This document shows, in pieces, positions 33,976 through 42,735 of a DNA stretch of 64,000 bases (position 1 is the first letter of the stretch; each line of letters starts with the position of its first letter). This DNA is from Herbihabitans rhizosphaerae. GTDB lineage: Bacteria; Actinomycetota; Actinomycetes; Mycobacteriales; Pseudonocardiaceae. The notes beneath the pieces were generated by a model that was not told the DNA's origin, did no database searches, and saw nothing but the letters and a program-made list of their open reading frames with translations. The DNA is taken from NCBI RefSeq assembly GCF_004216555.1, contig NZ_SGWQ01000017.1:49212-113211 (forward strand), read 5' to 3'. Position numbers and translations under genes: made by a program.

Positions 33976-35253
33976 ATGCCAGAGGGATTCGACGTCGAGC
34001 CGGGGCACGTGTCCGGCTACTCCGGGCTGGCCGCCGTCACGGCGAACGACTGCCGCAGCATCGGGCGCTACATCATGGAGCACGCCACCAGCGACGAGAA
34101 CTTCGGCGCCGTGATGGACCTGCTCAAGGCACCGGTGGACAGCTATGCGGAGATGACCGACGACCGGATCGGCGATCGGGGCCTCACGCTGGACTACGCC
34201 TCCGGCTCGCTGGAGGACACCGCGTGGACTTACCACCAGGCCGAGGGCGGCAACGCCGAGCGGTTCCGCTCATTCGAGGTCCACGGCGAGGACATGCCGC
34301 CCCGGATGGTCGAGCAGAGCCTGCCCGGCACCGTCAGCTACCAGCCCGAGCAGGACATCGGCGGCCTGCTCACCGCGCCGGACGCGCCGGAGGAGGCCGA
34401 CGTCGAGGCGCTGGTCGAGGAGTACGCCAGCGACACCGTGCAGACGATCGACGGGATCGTGCGGTTCGTCACCGACAAGTGCCCCGGCATCGACGAGTGG
34501 AGCCCGGTCGAGGCGATCGTCAACCCGTTGATCGGCAACTGGAACGCCCTCAAGCAGAAGGGCGAGGCGATGGTGATCGCGGGCGAGGCGGCCGAGGCGG
34601 CGGCCGGCAACCTCACCACCGGGCTGACCACGCTGGACGGGCACTGGGACGGCGGAGCCGCGCGGAGCTTCGACGGCTACCTCGGCAAGCTGTCCGCCGC
34701 GCTGGACTACGAGGGCGCGCTGGCCCGAGTCGCCTCGCAGGTCTACAACGGCGTGGCCTATCTGGTCGAATGGATCGCGATCGGCGCGGTGAAGGCGCTC
34801 AGTTTCGGCGTGGAGATCATTCGCAGGTACACGCCGGGCAGCGGCTGGGTGTCGGTCGCCTCGGACATGTTCGGCAGCGTGCTCGGCGGCGACAATCCGC
34901 TCCAGGAGTTGATCGACGACGCGCGCGAGGCGTGGCACTTCTTCGAGGACGCCATGGCGATCATCGAGATGCTGCGGGAACTGCCCGGGCAGATCGAGTC
35001 GCTGCTGGGCATGCTGTCCGACCCGCTCGGCGCGCTGGAGCAGTACGGCGAGGACCAGCTGATGGAGGAGATCGAGCCGCTGCGCGAGCAGCTGAACGCG
35101 CCGGAGCTGGACATCGACCCGTCGGAAGTGCCCGGTGAGCTGTTCGAGTTCGGACAGGATCTCGCCGAGGTGGCCGACACCGACACGCTGCACGACGCGC
35201 CCACGCCGGAGGACCCGTGGGCAGCGGGGCAGAACCCGACTCGGGCCGGCTGA
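33976..35253 (+). CDS. Type VII secretion target-like protein with WXG region
   Basis: 425 residues. The N-terminal part (VEPGHVSGYSGLAAVTANDCRSIGRYIMEH) resembles the ESX-1 EspC-like entry of actinobacterial secretion targets. A central helical WXG-like segment (GEAAEAAAGNLTTGLTTLDGHWDGGAARSFDGYLGKL) follows, with a weakly hydrophobic stretch at VAYLVEWIAIGAVKAL and a long acidic C terminus with many Leu-Pro-Glu segments. No toxin catalytic motif is evident. It is likely exported with help of the divergent EspG set; function unknown. Confidence 0.72.
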   Translation: MPEGFDVEPGHVSGYSGLAAVTANDCRSIGRYIMEHATSDENFGAVMDLLKAPVDSYAEMTDDRIGDRGLTLDYASGSLEDTAWTYHQAEGGNAERFRSFEVHGEDMPPRMVEQSLPGTVSYQPEQDIGGLLTAPDAPEEADVEALVEEYASDTVQTIDGIVRFVTDKCPGIDEWSPVEAIVNPLIGNWNALKQKGEAMVIAGEAAEAAAGNLTTGLTTLDGHWDGGAARSFDGYLGKLSAALDYEGALARVASQVYNGVAYLVEWIAIGAVKALSFGVEIIRRYTPGSGWVSVASDMFGSVLGGDNPLQELIDDAREAWHFFEDAMAIIEMLRELPGQIESLLGMLSDPLGALEQYGEDQLMEEIEPLREQLNAPELDIDPSEVPGELFEFGQDLAEVADTDTLHDAPTPEDPWAAGQNPTRAG

Positions 35254-35300
35254 GGACAGGCCGGCCCTGTAGATAAGGGCTTGACAAACGCGAAAAGGGA

Positions 35301-35356
35301 ATTCAGCGGGCTCAATCCCGGGGGGACCGACGGGATTCAGCGGGCTCGATCCCGGG
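35301..35356 (+). repeat. Dispersed repeat ATTCAGCGGGCTC, copies 2 and 3
   Basis: ATTCAGCGGGCTCAATCCCG at 35301 and ATTCAGCGGGCTCGATCCCG at 35335 stand 34 bases apart in direct orientation, 47 bases after the secretion-target gene. The first 19 bases of the 35301 copy match the inverted copy at 7918-7936. A TTGACA hexamer at 35281-35286 has no matching -10. Confidence 0.75.
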
Positions 35357-35366
35357 CTGGGTGGGG

Positions 35367-35588
35367 TCAGTACCCGCCGTTGATCTCCTGCGGGCTGGTG
35401 CCGGAGGCGATCATCACGGCGTCACGCAGTGCGGCGCGGAGCCGGCCGACGTCGAGTGGGGACAGCACCGCCGCTTCGCCCGGCGGTGTCACCACCACGA
35501 CCTGGCCGGCGCCGGCGATCACTTGAAGATCGCGCTTGCGCCCGGACATGTCCTTACAGCTGATGTGCCACTCGTTGCGGCTGCTCAC
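35367..35588 (-). CDS. Small hypothetical protein
   Basis: 73 residues from GTG at 35588, which follows a GGGGA ribosome site; a longer open frame upstream has no start support. The product (SSRNEWHISCKDMSGRKRDL, GQVVVVTPPGEAAVLSPLDVGRLRAALRDAVM) looks like a compact beta-beta-alpha domain seen in actinobacterial small proteins. No function can be given. It is divergent from the flavoprotein gene. Confidence 0.6.
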   Translation of the reverse strand: MSSRNEWHISCKDMSGRKRDLQVIAGAGQVVVVTPPGEAAVLSPLDVGRLRAALRDAVMIASGTSPQEINGGY

Positions 35589-35805
35589 GGTCCCCAGCCT
35601 CCAGGTAACCCTGTGCTCGGCCCGGCGCCTTTCGCCGGTGACAACGGTGGGACGCCCGGAGGCCGAACCCATGACGTGGATCATGACATACCTTCGCGTC
35701 GGTCCAGGAGTGGTCACGGTTTCGTTGTCACCGAAGGGTTTCCCGCGCGTCTGTCGGGCTGGCCCACTAGCGTCGTGAGGGGAGCGTCGCGAGCAGGAGG
35801 TGGTC

Positions 35806-37038
35806 ATGACCGAGCCCGAGCGCATCGTGATCGTCGGATCCGGCCTGGCAGGAGCGTCGGCGGCGGCCGGCCTGCGGGAGGGCGGTTACTCCGGTGCGGT
35901 GAAGATCATTGGCCAGGAGTCGCATCGTCCTTACGAACTGCCGGCCCTGTCGAAGGACCTCCTGCTCGGCGATGCGGAGGAGCCCAACTGGGTGCACGAG
36001 GCGGGCTACTACGGCGAGCACGACATCGAGCTGATCGGTTCCACCGCGATCACGCAGCTGCACCTCGGCAACCGTGTGCTGGTCGACGAGAACGGCGGCG
36101 AGCACTCCTATGACCGGCTGCTGCTGGCCACCGGATCGCAGCCGCGCACCCTGCCGGTGCCCGGCGGCGCGCTGCCCGGGCTGCACCTGCTGCGCACGCT
36201 GGACGACTCCCGCGAGCTTCGGGCGACGCTCACCGAGGGCGCGCGGGTGGTCGTGATCGGCGCCGGCTGGATCGGCTGCGAGGTCGCCTCCGCGGCACGC
36301 AAGCACGGCGCGGAGGTCACCGTCGTCGAGCCGCTTTCCCTTCCGCTGCACCGGGTTCTGGGCGACACGATCGCCGGCGTGTTCCGCGACCTGCACGCCG
36401 AGCACGGGGTGACCTGGCGGCTGGGTACCGGGGTGACCGAGCTGATCGCCGGGGAGTCCGGCGAGGTCGGCGGGGTGCGGCTGGCCGACGGGAGCACGCT
36501 GGACGCCGACGTCGTGGTGGTCGCGGTCGGCGCGTCCCCGCGCACGGCGCTGGCCAGGCAGGCCGGCTTGGAGCTGTCCGAGGAGACCGGCGGCGGGGTG
36601 GACACCGACGCGACGCTGCGCAGTTCCGCGCCGGACGTGTTCGCCGCGGGTGACATCGCCGCGCACTTCCACCCGCGCTACGGCCGGCGGGTGCGGGTCG
36701 AGCACTGGTCCAACGCGAAGGACCAGGGTACGCACGTCGCGGCCAACCTGCTCGGCGCGCACGAGAACTACACGGCCAGCCCGTACTTCTTCACCGACCA
36801 GTACGACCTCGGCATGGAGTACCGCGGGCTGGCCGACCCGTTCACCGACGAACTGGTGGTGCGCGGCGACCTCGGCGCGCGGGAGTTCACCGCGTTCTGG
36901 TTGCACGACGGCGCGGTCGCGGCCGCGATGAACGTCAACATGTGGGACGACGGCGACGCGCTGCAGGCATTGGTGGACAACGCGAAGCAGGTGTCGGCGG
37001 ACGACCTGCGGACCGCCGACCTCGGCTCGCTGGTCTGA
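35806..37038 (+). CDS. NAD(P)/FAD-dependent ferredoxin-reductase-type oxidoreductase
   Basis: 410 residues with two dinucleotide folds: FAD-binding IVIVGSGLAGASAAAGLREGG at the N terminus and NAD-binding VVVIGAGWIGCEVASAARKHG at about residue 147. The FAD-closing ATG motif is DVFAAGDIA. The C-terminal reductase domain (SPYFFTDQYDLGMEYRG) matches rubredoxin/ferredoxin reductases feeding P450s or Rieske oxygenases. ATG at 35806 follows AGGAGG. No ferredoxin or oxygenase gene is adjacent, so the partner is unknown. Confidence 0.92.
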   Translation: MTEPERIVIVGSGLAGASAAAGLREGGYSGAVKIIGQESHRPYELPALSKDLLLGDAEEPNWVHEAGYYGEHDIELIGSTAITQLHLGNRVLVDENGGEHSYDRLLLATGSQPRTLPVPGGALPGLHLLRTLDDSRELRATLTEGARVVVIGAGWIGCEVASAARKHGAEVTVVEPLSLPLHRVLGDTIAGVFRDLHAEHGVTWRLGTGVTELIAGESGEVGGVRLADGSTLDADVVVVAVGASPRTALARQAGLELSEETGGGVDTDATLRSSAPDVFAAGDIAAHFHPRYGRRVRVEHWSNAKDQGTHVAANLLGAHENYTASPYFFTDQYDLGMEYRGLADPFTDELVVRGDLGAREFTAFWLHDGAVAAAMNVNMWDDGDALQALVDNAKQVSADDLRTADLGSLV

Positions 37039-37039
37039 G

Positions 37040-37789
37040 CTAACCGTCGCCGGGCGGCGCGTACTCGACGTAGAGCGGGCTCGCCACGACGCAGCGGACA
37101 GCACCGTCGCGCGTCGTCGACGGGGCGATGTCCGCGGTGACCCGCGCGAAGCCGGTCAGCAACGTGGCGGTCTCCGGGTGCAGCCGGTCGTCGACGGCGT
37201 GCAGCAGGCGTGCCGTCGCGTCCGGCAGGTGCGTGCGCGCCACCGCGGACGGCGCGTTCGGCTGGCAGTCCAGCGACGCGTTCGGCTGCGCCTCGAGAAT
37301 CCGCAGCAGCAGTTCGATGCTGTCCTTGGTGAAGATCGACGCACCGCTGCAGCCGGACTCGGCGTCCCGCTGACGGTGATTGCCGAGGTCGACGTCCTCG
37401 CCGCGCGGCGCGGTGAAGACCGGTGGGTTGTCGATCAGCAGGTGCCGCGCCGAGCCGTGCAGGATCAGCCTGGTCGAGCTCTCGGCCGCCGCACCGTGGT
37501 CGACGAACAGCACGAGATCCCCGAACCGCTCGACCCGCAGGTGGTTCAGCGGCGCCTCGAACTGCACCCAGCGTCCCGGCGCGAGCGGGGCGGCGGTGTA
37601 CCACTGGGCGTAGTTGCTGATGTCGTTGATGATCTTTTCGAGCCGAGCGTGCTTGCGCTCGCCGGCGGTCTTGGTGAAGTCCGCGTCGACGTGATCGGTC
37701 TTGATCTTGATCTGCGGGCGCGGCAGAGCCCGGACCTCCGGAAGGAACTGCCCCAGTTTGACGTCGCTCAAGTAGACGAGTTCACGCAC
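37040..37789 (-). CDS. SAVMC3_10250-like protein of unknown function
   Basis: 249 residues starting MRELVYLSDVKLGQFLP, the typical opening of a conserved actinobacterial family sometimes named after the Streptomyces avermitilis member. GTG at 37789 is preceded by GGAGGTGA. The protein appears soluble and cytosolic with mixed alpha/beta content; no catalytic motif is evident. Its stop is one base from the flavoprotein stop (convergent). Confidence 0.7.
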   Translation of the reverse strand: MRELVYLSDVKLGQFLPEVRALPRPQIKIKTDHVDADFTKTAGERKHARLEKIINDISNYAQWYTAAPLAPGRWVQFEAPLNHLRVERFGDLVLFVDHGAAAESSTRLILHGSARHLLIDNPPVFTAPRGEDVDLGNHRQRDAESGCSGASIFTKDSIELLLRILEAQPNASLDCQPNAPSAVARTHLPDATARLLHAVDDRLHPETATLLTGFARVTADIAPSTTRDGAVRCVVASPLYVEYAPPGDG

Positions 37790-37824
37790 GGCTCACCTCC
37801 AGTCGTGCTGGAGGCCAGAATACG

Positions 37825-39078
37825 CTAGCGGCTCGACTGATTACCGTGCGCCGTCGAGACAGGCGGCTCGTCGGCGGGTTCGTCGGCGCGCCGGTAGGTG
37901 CGCCACGCCAGCGCGATCAGGAAGGCGAGCCCGAGCCACACGTAGACGTTGCCGACCAGGTGCTGCCAGGGCGCCCAGGCCAGCTCGCGGCCGAACTCGT
38001 GCGGCAGGAACCACTGCGGCGCGACCAGGAACACCGCCACCATCGCGGCGAAGCCGATCGTGGTGAGCCGGCCGCGCCGGTGTAGCCGCAGCGCCACCCA
38101 CAGTCCGGCCGGCACCGCCCACACCCAGTGGTGCGTCCAGGACACGGGGGAGGCGAGCAGGCCGGCGGTGGCCACGGCGAGCAGCGCCGCGGTCGGGTTG
38201 CCCGCCGCGCGTGCCCGCCGCACCGCGCGCCAGCAGATCAGGGTGACCGCCGCCGCGCCGAGCAGCCAGAGCAGCCGGGGCAGCGCCGCGCCGTCCAGGT
38301 CCAGCCGGTGCACGAATCCGCTGAGCGACTGGTTGCCCGCGTAGCTCGGGCCGCCGATCCGCTCGGTCTCGCCGAGCGCGCCGAACCAGTACGCCCGGGT
38401 GGCACTGGGCGCGGCGAGCCAGCCGATCAGCGTGGCGACCACGAACGTCACCCCGGCCACGATCGGGGGACGCCATTGGCGTGACGGCAGGAAGAACAGC
38501 ACGAAGTACGCGGGCGTCAGCTTGATCGCCGCGGCGATGCCGATCAGCATGCCGCGCGGCCACGGCGTGCGGGGCAACAGACAGTCGGCGAGCACGAGGG
38601 CCATCAGGATCAGGTTGATCTGCCCGTAGCTGATCGTCTCCCGGACCGGCTCGCTGGCCAGCCCGATCACCGTCGCGGCGCCGGCGAACCAGGCGGCCTT
38701 CGACGTGCGGCCGTACCGCCGCCGGGCCACCGCGAACGTGACACCGCACAGTGAGAGCAGCGACCCGCCGGTGACCACGGCCGCGGCGACCACCCACGGC
38801 AGCACGGCCAGCGACACGAACAGGATCGCGGCGAACGGCGGGTAGGTGAACGGGTAGCCGGTGCCGGACAGTGTGCCGAAGTCCTTGGCGTACAACGGAA
38901 TTCCGTCGAGCAACGCCTGCCCGCCGGCGCGGTACACGGCGATGTCCAGGAAGTCGATCAAGTTCCGCACGAGCCAGCAGAACAGCACCATCAGCTCGAA
39001 GAACAGCGCGAGCCCGCCGGCGATCCCGATCAGCCGTAGCGGCCGCCGCACCTCGGGGACGATCTCGATGACACCCAC
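37825..39078 (-). CDS. GT87-family membrane mannosyltransferase-like protein
   Basis: 417 residues with about ten hydrophobic spans. The first external loop holds DIAVYRAGGQALLDGIPLYA, whose Asp is the expected catalytic residue in GT-C enzymes such as PimE. LSGTGYPFTYPPFAAILF, ETISYGQINLILMALVLAD and GNQSLSGFVHRL are other family blocks. GT87 enzymes use polyprenyl-phosphate-mannose to extend phosphatidylinositol mannosides or lipomannan-type glycans at the outer membrane face. It is divergent from the sulfatase-like gene across 208 bases. Confidence 0.85.
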   Translation of the reverse strand: MGVIEIVPEVRRPLRLIGIAGGLALFFELMVLFCWLVRNLIDFLDIAVYRAGGQALLDGIPLYAKDFGTLSGTGYPFTYPPFAAILFVSLAVLPWVVAAAVVTGGSLLSLCGVTFAVARRRYGRTSKAAWFAGAATVIGLASEPVRETISYGQINLILMALVLADCLLPRTPWPRGMLIGIAAAIKLTPAYFVLFFLPSRQWRPPIVAGVTFVVATLIGWLAAPSATRAYWFGALGETERIGGPSYAGNQSLSGFVHRLDLDGAALPRLLWLLGAAAVTLICWRAVRRARAAGNPTAALLAVATAGLLASPVSWTHHWVWAVPAGLWVALRLHRRGRLTTIGFAAMVAVFLVAPQWFLPHEFGRELAWAPWQHLVGNVYVWLGLAFLIALAWRTYRRADEPADEPPVSTAHGNQSSR

Positions 39079-39286
39079 CCCCGACGGACCACGCCCCGCG
39101 CCGCTCGCTGGACGGGTGAGGAATTCTAGCCACCACGCGGCCGGCTACCACACGAGACATGGTCCCGGCCGTCTCATACTCGTTTCCCGGGCAATTCCGT
39201 CGTATTCGCATATGGATGATGACAGCCGCGGTCCTGCCGGCCGATGCTGAATTCGACCGAGCGTTCGGATCGAGGAGGAAAGACAC

Positions 39287-40567
39287 ATGCCGGTGATCAG
39301 CGGCGCCCGTTCGCCAGCCGCGCACAGTCGGCGACGCGTGCTGAAACTGGCCGGAGCCGGAATTCCCGCCGTGGCCGGCGGCGCGTTCGCCACGCGGGCC
39401 GCGTTCGGCGCGCCCGAGGCCGCGGCTGGCGTCTCGAGGAAGCCCGGCGGCGACGTGCGGCGCGTGATCGTCTTCCATATGGACTCCCTGCACCACGAGG
39501 CTCCGGAGCGCCTCGGCCTGGAGAACTTCCCGCGCGTCGCCGAGTGCGGTACCCGAGTGGCGGAGTGCCTCACCATTTCTCCGTGGCACCCCACCGTCAG
39601 CGGATACTGGCCGCTGTCGACGACGTCGTTTCCGAACCCCACCACGTTCGCGGGCTCGGTATTTCTCCAGCCGTGGCAGCGGCAACGTTATCTGCAGCAT
39701 TGTTTTGACGGACACACCGCGCATATCGCCAACAGCGAGGCGTATCGCTCACTCAATCCGGGATTCGACTTCGTCCGCCTCAACAATGACGACACCGACG
39801 AGGACAATGTCCGTCTCGGCCTGCGCCAGTTGAGCGAGCACGCCGACCTGACCTTCATGCGGCTGCTGCTGCAGGACGCCAACGCGGCGAGCCAGCAAGT
39901 GGCCAACGCCCCCGCCGGCATGCCGTGGGCGCGTGACGTCTACGCGACCGGCTCGCCCTATCCGGAGGTGGTGCGCAAGGCGGACGCGTTGCTCGGAACG
40001 TTCCTCGACGGGCTGCGGCGGATGGGCATGCTGGACGACACGCTGCTGGTCGTCCTCGCCGACGGGCAGTCGCGCTACGGCTGGCATCCCGTGCAGGCGG
40101 AGGACTCCTGGCGCCTTCCGCTCGTCTTCGCCGGGCCCGGTGTGGCCGAGGGGCGCACCGTTCCGTACGCGGAGAACATCGACATCGCGCCGACGGTGGC
40201 CGCGCTCGCCGGGGTCCCGGCTCCCAGCGACGACGGCGGATCCGGCCGGGTGCTCGACGGGGTGCGCGCGGCCGGCCGGCACCGGGACGTGCCGCGTCGA
40301 ATCGAGCGGATCAACCGGCAGATCGTGGAGTACCTGCGGCTCGAAGGATGGATGCGTGCCCACGCCCGTGCCTATCCCTTCCTCGACGTGCGGCTCATGG
40401 CGGCCCACAACGGGTTGCTGACCGACGCGCAGTTCTGGAGCCTCGATCGTGTGGACGAGTGGCCCCAGGCCGGGTCGTTGGACCGGATGATCGCGGACAA
40501 CCAGTTCTCGCTCGATCTGCTCAACCGGGCGCTCCGGGAGTCGGGCGCGCCCCCGCTGCCCGCGTGA
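39287..40567 (+). CDS. Tat-exported alkaline-phosphatase-superfamily protein
   Basis: 426 residues with a twin-arginine signal (HSRRRVLKLAGAG, then a long Ala/Gly stretch), so folded export. The mature part has VIVFHMDSLHHEAPERL with the first metal Asp, a possible Ser/Thr nucleophile region TISPWHPTVSGYWPLSTTS, and LLVVLADGQSRYGWHPV with another metal Asp and a later His; ENIDIAPTVAALAGVP is a classic sulfatase/phosphoglycerate-mutase block. It is probably a secreted phosphatase, phosphodiesterase or sulfatase. No CxPxR sulfatase motif was seen, which argues against a sulfatase. The 3' end overlaps the convergent LysR gene by 47 bases. Confidence 0.8.
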   Translation: MPVISGARSPAAHSRRRVLKLAGAGIPAVAGGAFATRAAFGAPEAAAGVSRKPGGDVRRVIVFHMDSLHHEAPERLGLENFPRVAECGTRVAECLTISPWHPTVSGYWPLSTTSFPNPTTFAGSVFLQPWQRQRYLQHCFDGHTAHIANSEAYRSLNPGFDFVRLNNDDTDEDNVRLGLRQLSEHADLTFMRLLLQDANAASQQVANAPAGMPWARDVYATGSPYPEVVRKADALLGTFLDGLRRMGMLDDTLLVVLADGQSRYGWHPVQAEDSWRLPLVFAGPGVAEGRTVPYAENIDIAPTVAALAGVPAPSDDGGSGRVLDGVRAAGRHRDVPRRIERINRQIVEYLRLEGWMRAHARAYPFLDVRLMAAHNGLLTDAQFWSLDRVDEWPQAGSLDRMIADNQFSLDLLNRALRESGAPPLPA

Positions 40568-41447
40568 CGTCGCGGGCCATCGCGACGAAGTTCGCCGCGA
40601 CCGTCGACAGGCCGTCCTTGGGAACCGCCAGCGCCAGTTCGACCAGCGTCGTGGCCGGGCTGAGCTTGACGAACACGGTTCCCAACCCGGCGAGGGCCGC
40701 GACGGAGCCCGGCACGATGCTGACCCCGCATCCCGCGGCGACCAGGCCCACGATCGTCTGCATCTGCACCGCCCCCTGCACCACGGACGGCTCGAACCCG
40801 GCCTCCTGGCAGACCGCGGTGATGCGGTCGTAGAGCCCGGCGCCGAGGTGGCGTGGGAACAGCACGAACGGCTCGCCGGCCAGCGCCCTGGCGTGCACCC
40901 GGTCCCGGGTCGCCAGCCGGTGGTCCTTGGGCAGCGCGACGACCAGTGGTTCGCGGGAGACCGGGACGAGGTCGAACTCCGCGTCGGCGGGCGCGGGCAG
41001 CGGCGGCCGGACGAATCCCACATCCAGGGTGCGACCGCGAAGGCGCTCGAGCTGGCCGGCCGTCGGCAGTTCCGCGAACCGCACGGTGACATCCGGATAG
41101 CGGGCGCGGTAGGCGCGTACCACTCGCGGGAGCGGGTGCAGCGCGGCGGAGCCGACCATGCCGACGACGAGTTCGCCGATGTCGCCCCGCCCCGCGGAAC
41201 GTGCGCGGGTCCGCGCCGACTCCACCATGGACAACGCCGTGCGGGCGTCGTCGACGAACACCACACCGGCCGCGGTGAGCCGGACGTGCCGGGTGTCCCG
41301 CTCGAACAGCGGGACGCCGAGTTCGCCCTCCAGCGCCTTGACCGCCTGACTCAACGGTGGCTGGGCGATGCCGAGCGCGGCGGCGGCGCGACCGAAGTGG
41401 AGGTGGTCCGCGACGGCCACGGCGGCACGCAGGTGCCTCAGTTCCAC
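40521..41447 (-). CDS. LysR-family transcriptional regulator
   Basis: 308 residues. The N-terminal HTH is LRAAVAVADHLHFGRAAAALGIAQPPLSQAVKALEGELG, and a two-lobed effector domain follows with LVVGMVGSAALHPLPRVVRAYRARYPDV and LGAGLYDRITAVCQEAGF. It resembles the CbbR/BenM-like aromatic or lactone-sensing subgroup by general pattern only. It is divergent from the TPR protein gene; a symmetrical site lies in the 118-base gap. Effector unknown. Confidence 0.92.
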   Translation of the reverse strand: MELRHLRAAVAVADHLHFGRAAAALGIAQPPLSQAVKALEGELGVPLFERDTRHVRLTAAGVVFVDDARTALSMVESARTRARSAGRGDIGELVVGMVGSAALHPLPRVVRAYRARYPDVTVRFAELPTAGQLERLRGRTLDVGFVRPPLPAPADAEFDLVPVSREPLVVALPKDHRLATRDRVHARALAGEPFVLFPRHLGAGLYDRITAVCQEAGFEPSVVQGAVQMQTIVGLVAAGCGVSIVPGSVAALAGLGTVFVKLSPATTLVELALAVPKDGLSTVAANFVAMARDVTRAAGARPTPGAPG

Positions 41448-41493
41448 GGTGCGACGATACAGGTCGAATATCAGTCGGAGCTGATTGTGCTAC

Positions 41494-41511
41494 ATCCGTA
41501 TAACACCGGAT
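41494..41511. promoter_or_regulatory. Candidate LysR operator
   Basis: ATCCG-TATAACAC-CGGAT is a dyad with an AT-richer centre, located 47 bases upstream of the LysR start and 54 before the TPR gene. It contains a T-N11-A spacing typical of LysR boxes. Confidence 0.4.
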
Positions 41512-41565
41512 CCGGATCGGACCGGCGGCGCCGCCCTCCGAGTGGCGGCAGCGGGACCACCAGGT

Positions 41566-42591
41566 ATGAAGGTAGCTGTGGTCGCCTCCCTCGCCGTCGT
41601 GCTGTTGCGCGCGGCTGAGCTGACCGCGGACGGTGAGCCGAAGGCGGCGATCGCGCTGCTGCGGCCCACCGTCGCGCGGTATCCGGACCATCCCGAGGCG
41701 TGGTGCCGGCTGGCCGCCGCGTACCTGGACGCGGGCGAGCCGTCCGAGTCGCTGGACGCGGCGAAGGCGGCGATGCGCCTCGGCGAGCGGTCCTGGGCGC
41801 ACCGGCTGGCCAGCCTCGCGCTGATCGAGTTGGGCCGCGACGACGAGGCGGTGGTCTCCGCGCGCGAGGCGGCCCGGCGCGATCCGGCCGACTGGCGGTG
41901 TCACGTCACACTCGCGCAGGCGTTGCGGCGCAAGGAATCCGAGCACTCGCTGGCCGCCGCACGGCGTGCGGTGGACCTGGCCCCGGACGAGGCGCGCACG
42001 CACGAGGTGCTCGGCGACTCGGCGCTCGCCGCCCAGCAGTGGAGCCAGGCGCGCACCGCGTTCACCGAGGCGGTGCGTCTCGATCCGGAGAACGGGCACG
42101 CGCGGGAGAGCCTGACCAAGCTCGCCGGGGTGGCGCCGGTGCGCGCCACACCACGCGCGCCCGGCCGGCCGACGGCGCCCACCCGACTCGGCCGCGCGCA
42201 GCTCACCGCGCTGTGGCTGGTGGTGCGCCGCGCCGGCGTGTGGCTCGGCGCCGGGGCGTTCGTGCTGCTGATCGCGGGGATGCCGGAGCCGAGCACGTTC
42301 CTCGCCTGGTTCGGGCTGCTGTCGCTGGTGCTCGTGCTGGGCGTGCTCGGCCAGGGATGGCGGTCGTTGCCGCACAGCGCGCGGGTCACGCCGAGGGTGC
42401 TGCTCGCCGGGAGGCCGGCGCTGGCCGCGGCGGTCGGGCTGCTGGCGCTCGGCCTGATCGTGCTGGCCGTGTGGACCGCGGCGCTCGCGCTCGGTGCGCG
42501 CGGACTGCAGGCGCTGCCCGCGGTGCTGGTCTGCGGCCTGCTCGCGGCGGGACTCGGCTGGCTGGCCGTATCGAGGACGGCACGACGTTAG
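41566..42591 (+). CDS. TPR protein with C-terminal membrane domain
   Basis: 341 residues. Residues ~10-185 hold four to five TPRs (AIALLRPTVARYPDHPEAWCRLAAAYLDAG; ARTAFTEAVRLDPENGHARESL). A Pro/Arg linker is followed by four hydrophobic spans between 215 and 335. Such proteins scaffold assemblies at the membrane; no enzymatic motif is evident. ATG at 41566 has no strong ribosome site. Confidence 0.75.
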   Translation: MKVAVVASLAVVLLRAAELTADGEPKAAIALLRPTVARYPDHPEAWCRLAAAYLDAGEPSESLDAAKAAMRLGERSWAHRLASLALIELGRDDEAVVSAREAARRDPADWRCHVTLAQALRRKESEHSLAAARRAVDLAPDEARTHEVLGDSALAAQQWSQARTAFTEAVRLDPENGHARESLTKLAGVAPVRATPRAPGRPTAPTRLGRAQLTALWLVVRRAGVWLGAGAFVLLIAGMPEPSTFLAWFGLLSLVLVLGVLGQGWRSLPHSARVTPRVLLAGRPALAAAVGLLALGLIVLAVWTAALALGARGLQALPAVLVCGLLAAGLGWLAVSRTARR

Positions 42592-42735
42592 AACTCGTTG
42601 CGGGGAAAGGGAATTCGCCGGGAACCCCCAACCGTTCCGCAGCCGGATGGCACCGCGTCATCGCCACACAATGGTCGCGTCACCGAGCACGAACACCGTG
42701 TGAAGGTCGTATCGTCTGCCGGAAGGACGCACCAC

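Noticed and set aside
35281..35286. TTGACA hexamer as a promoter -35
   Set aside because: No -10 element lies at a suitable distance, and no gene starts downstream on that strand.
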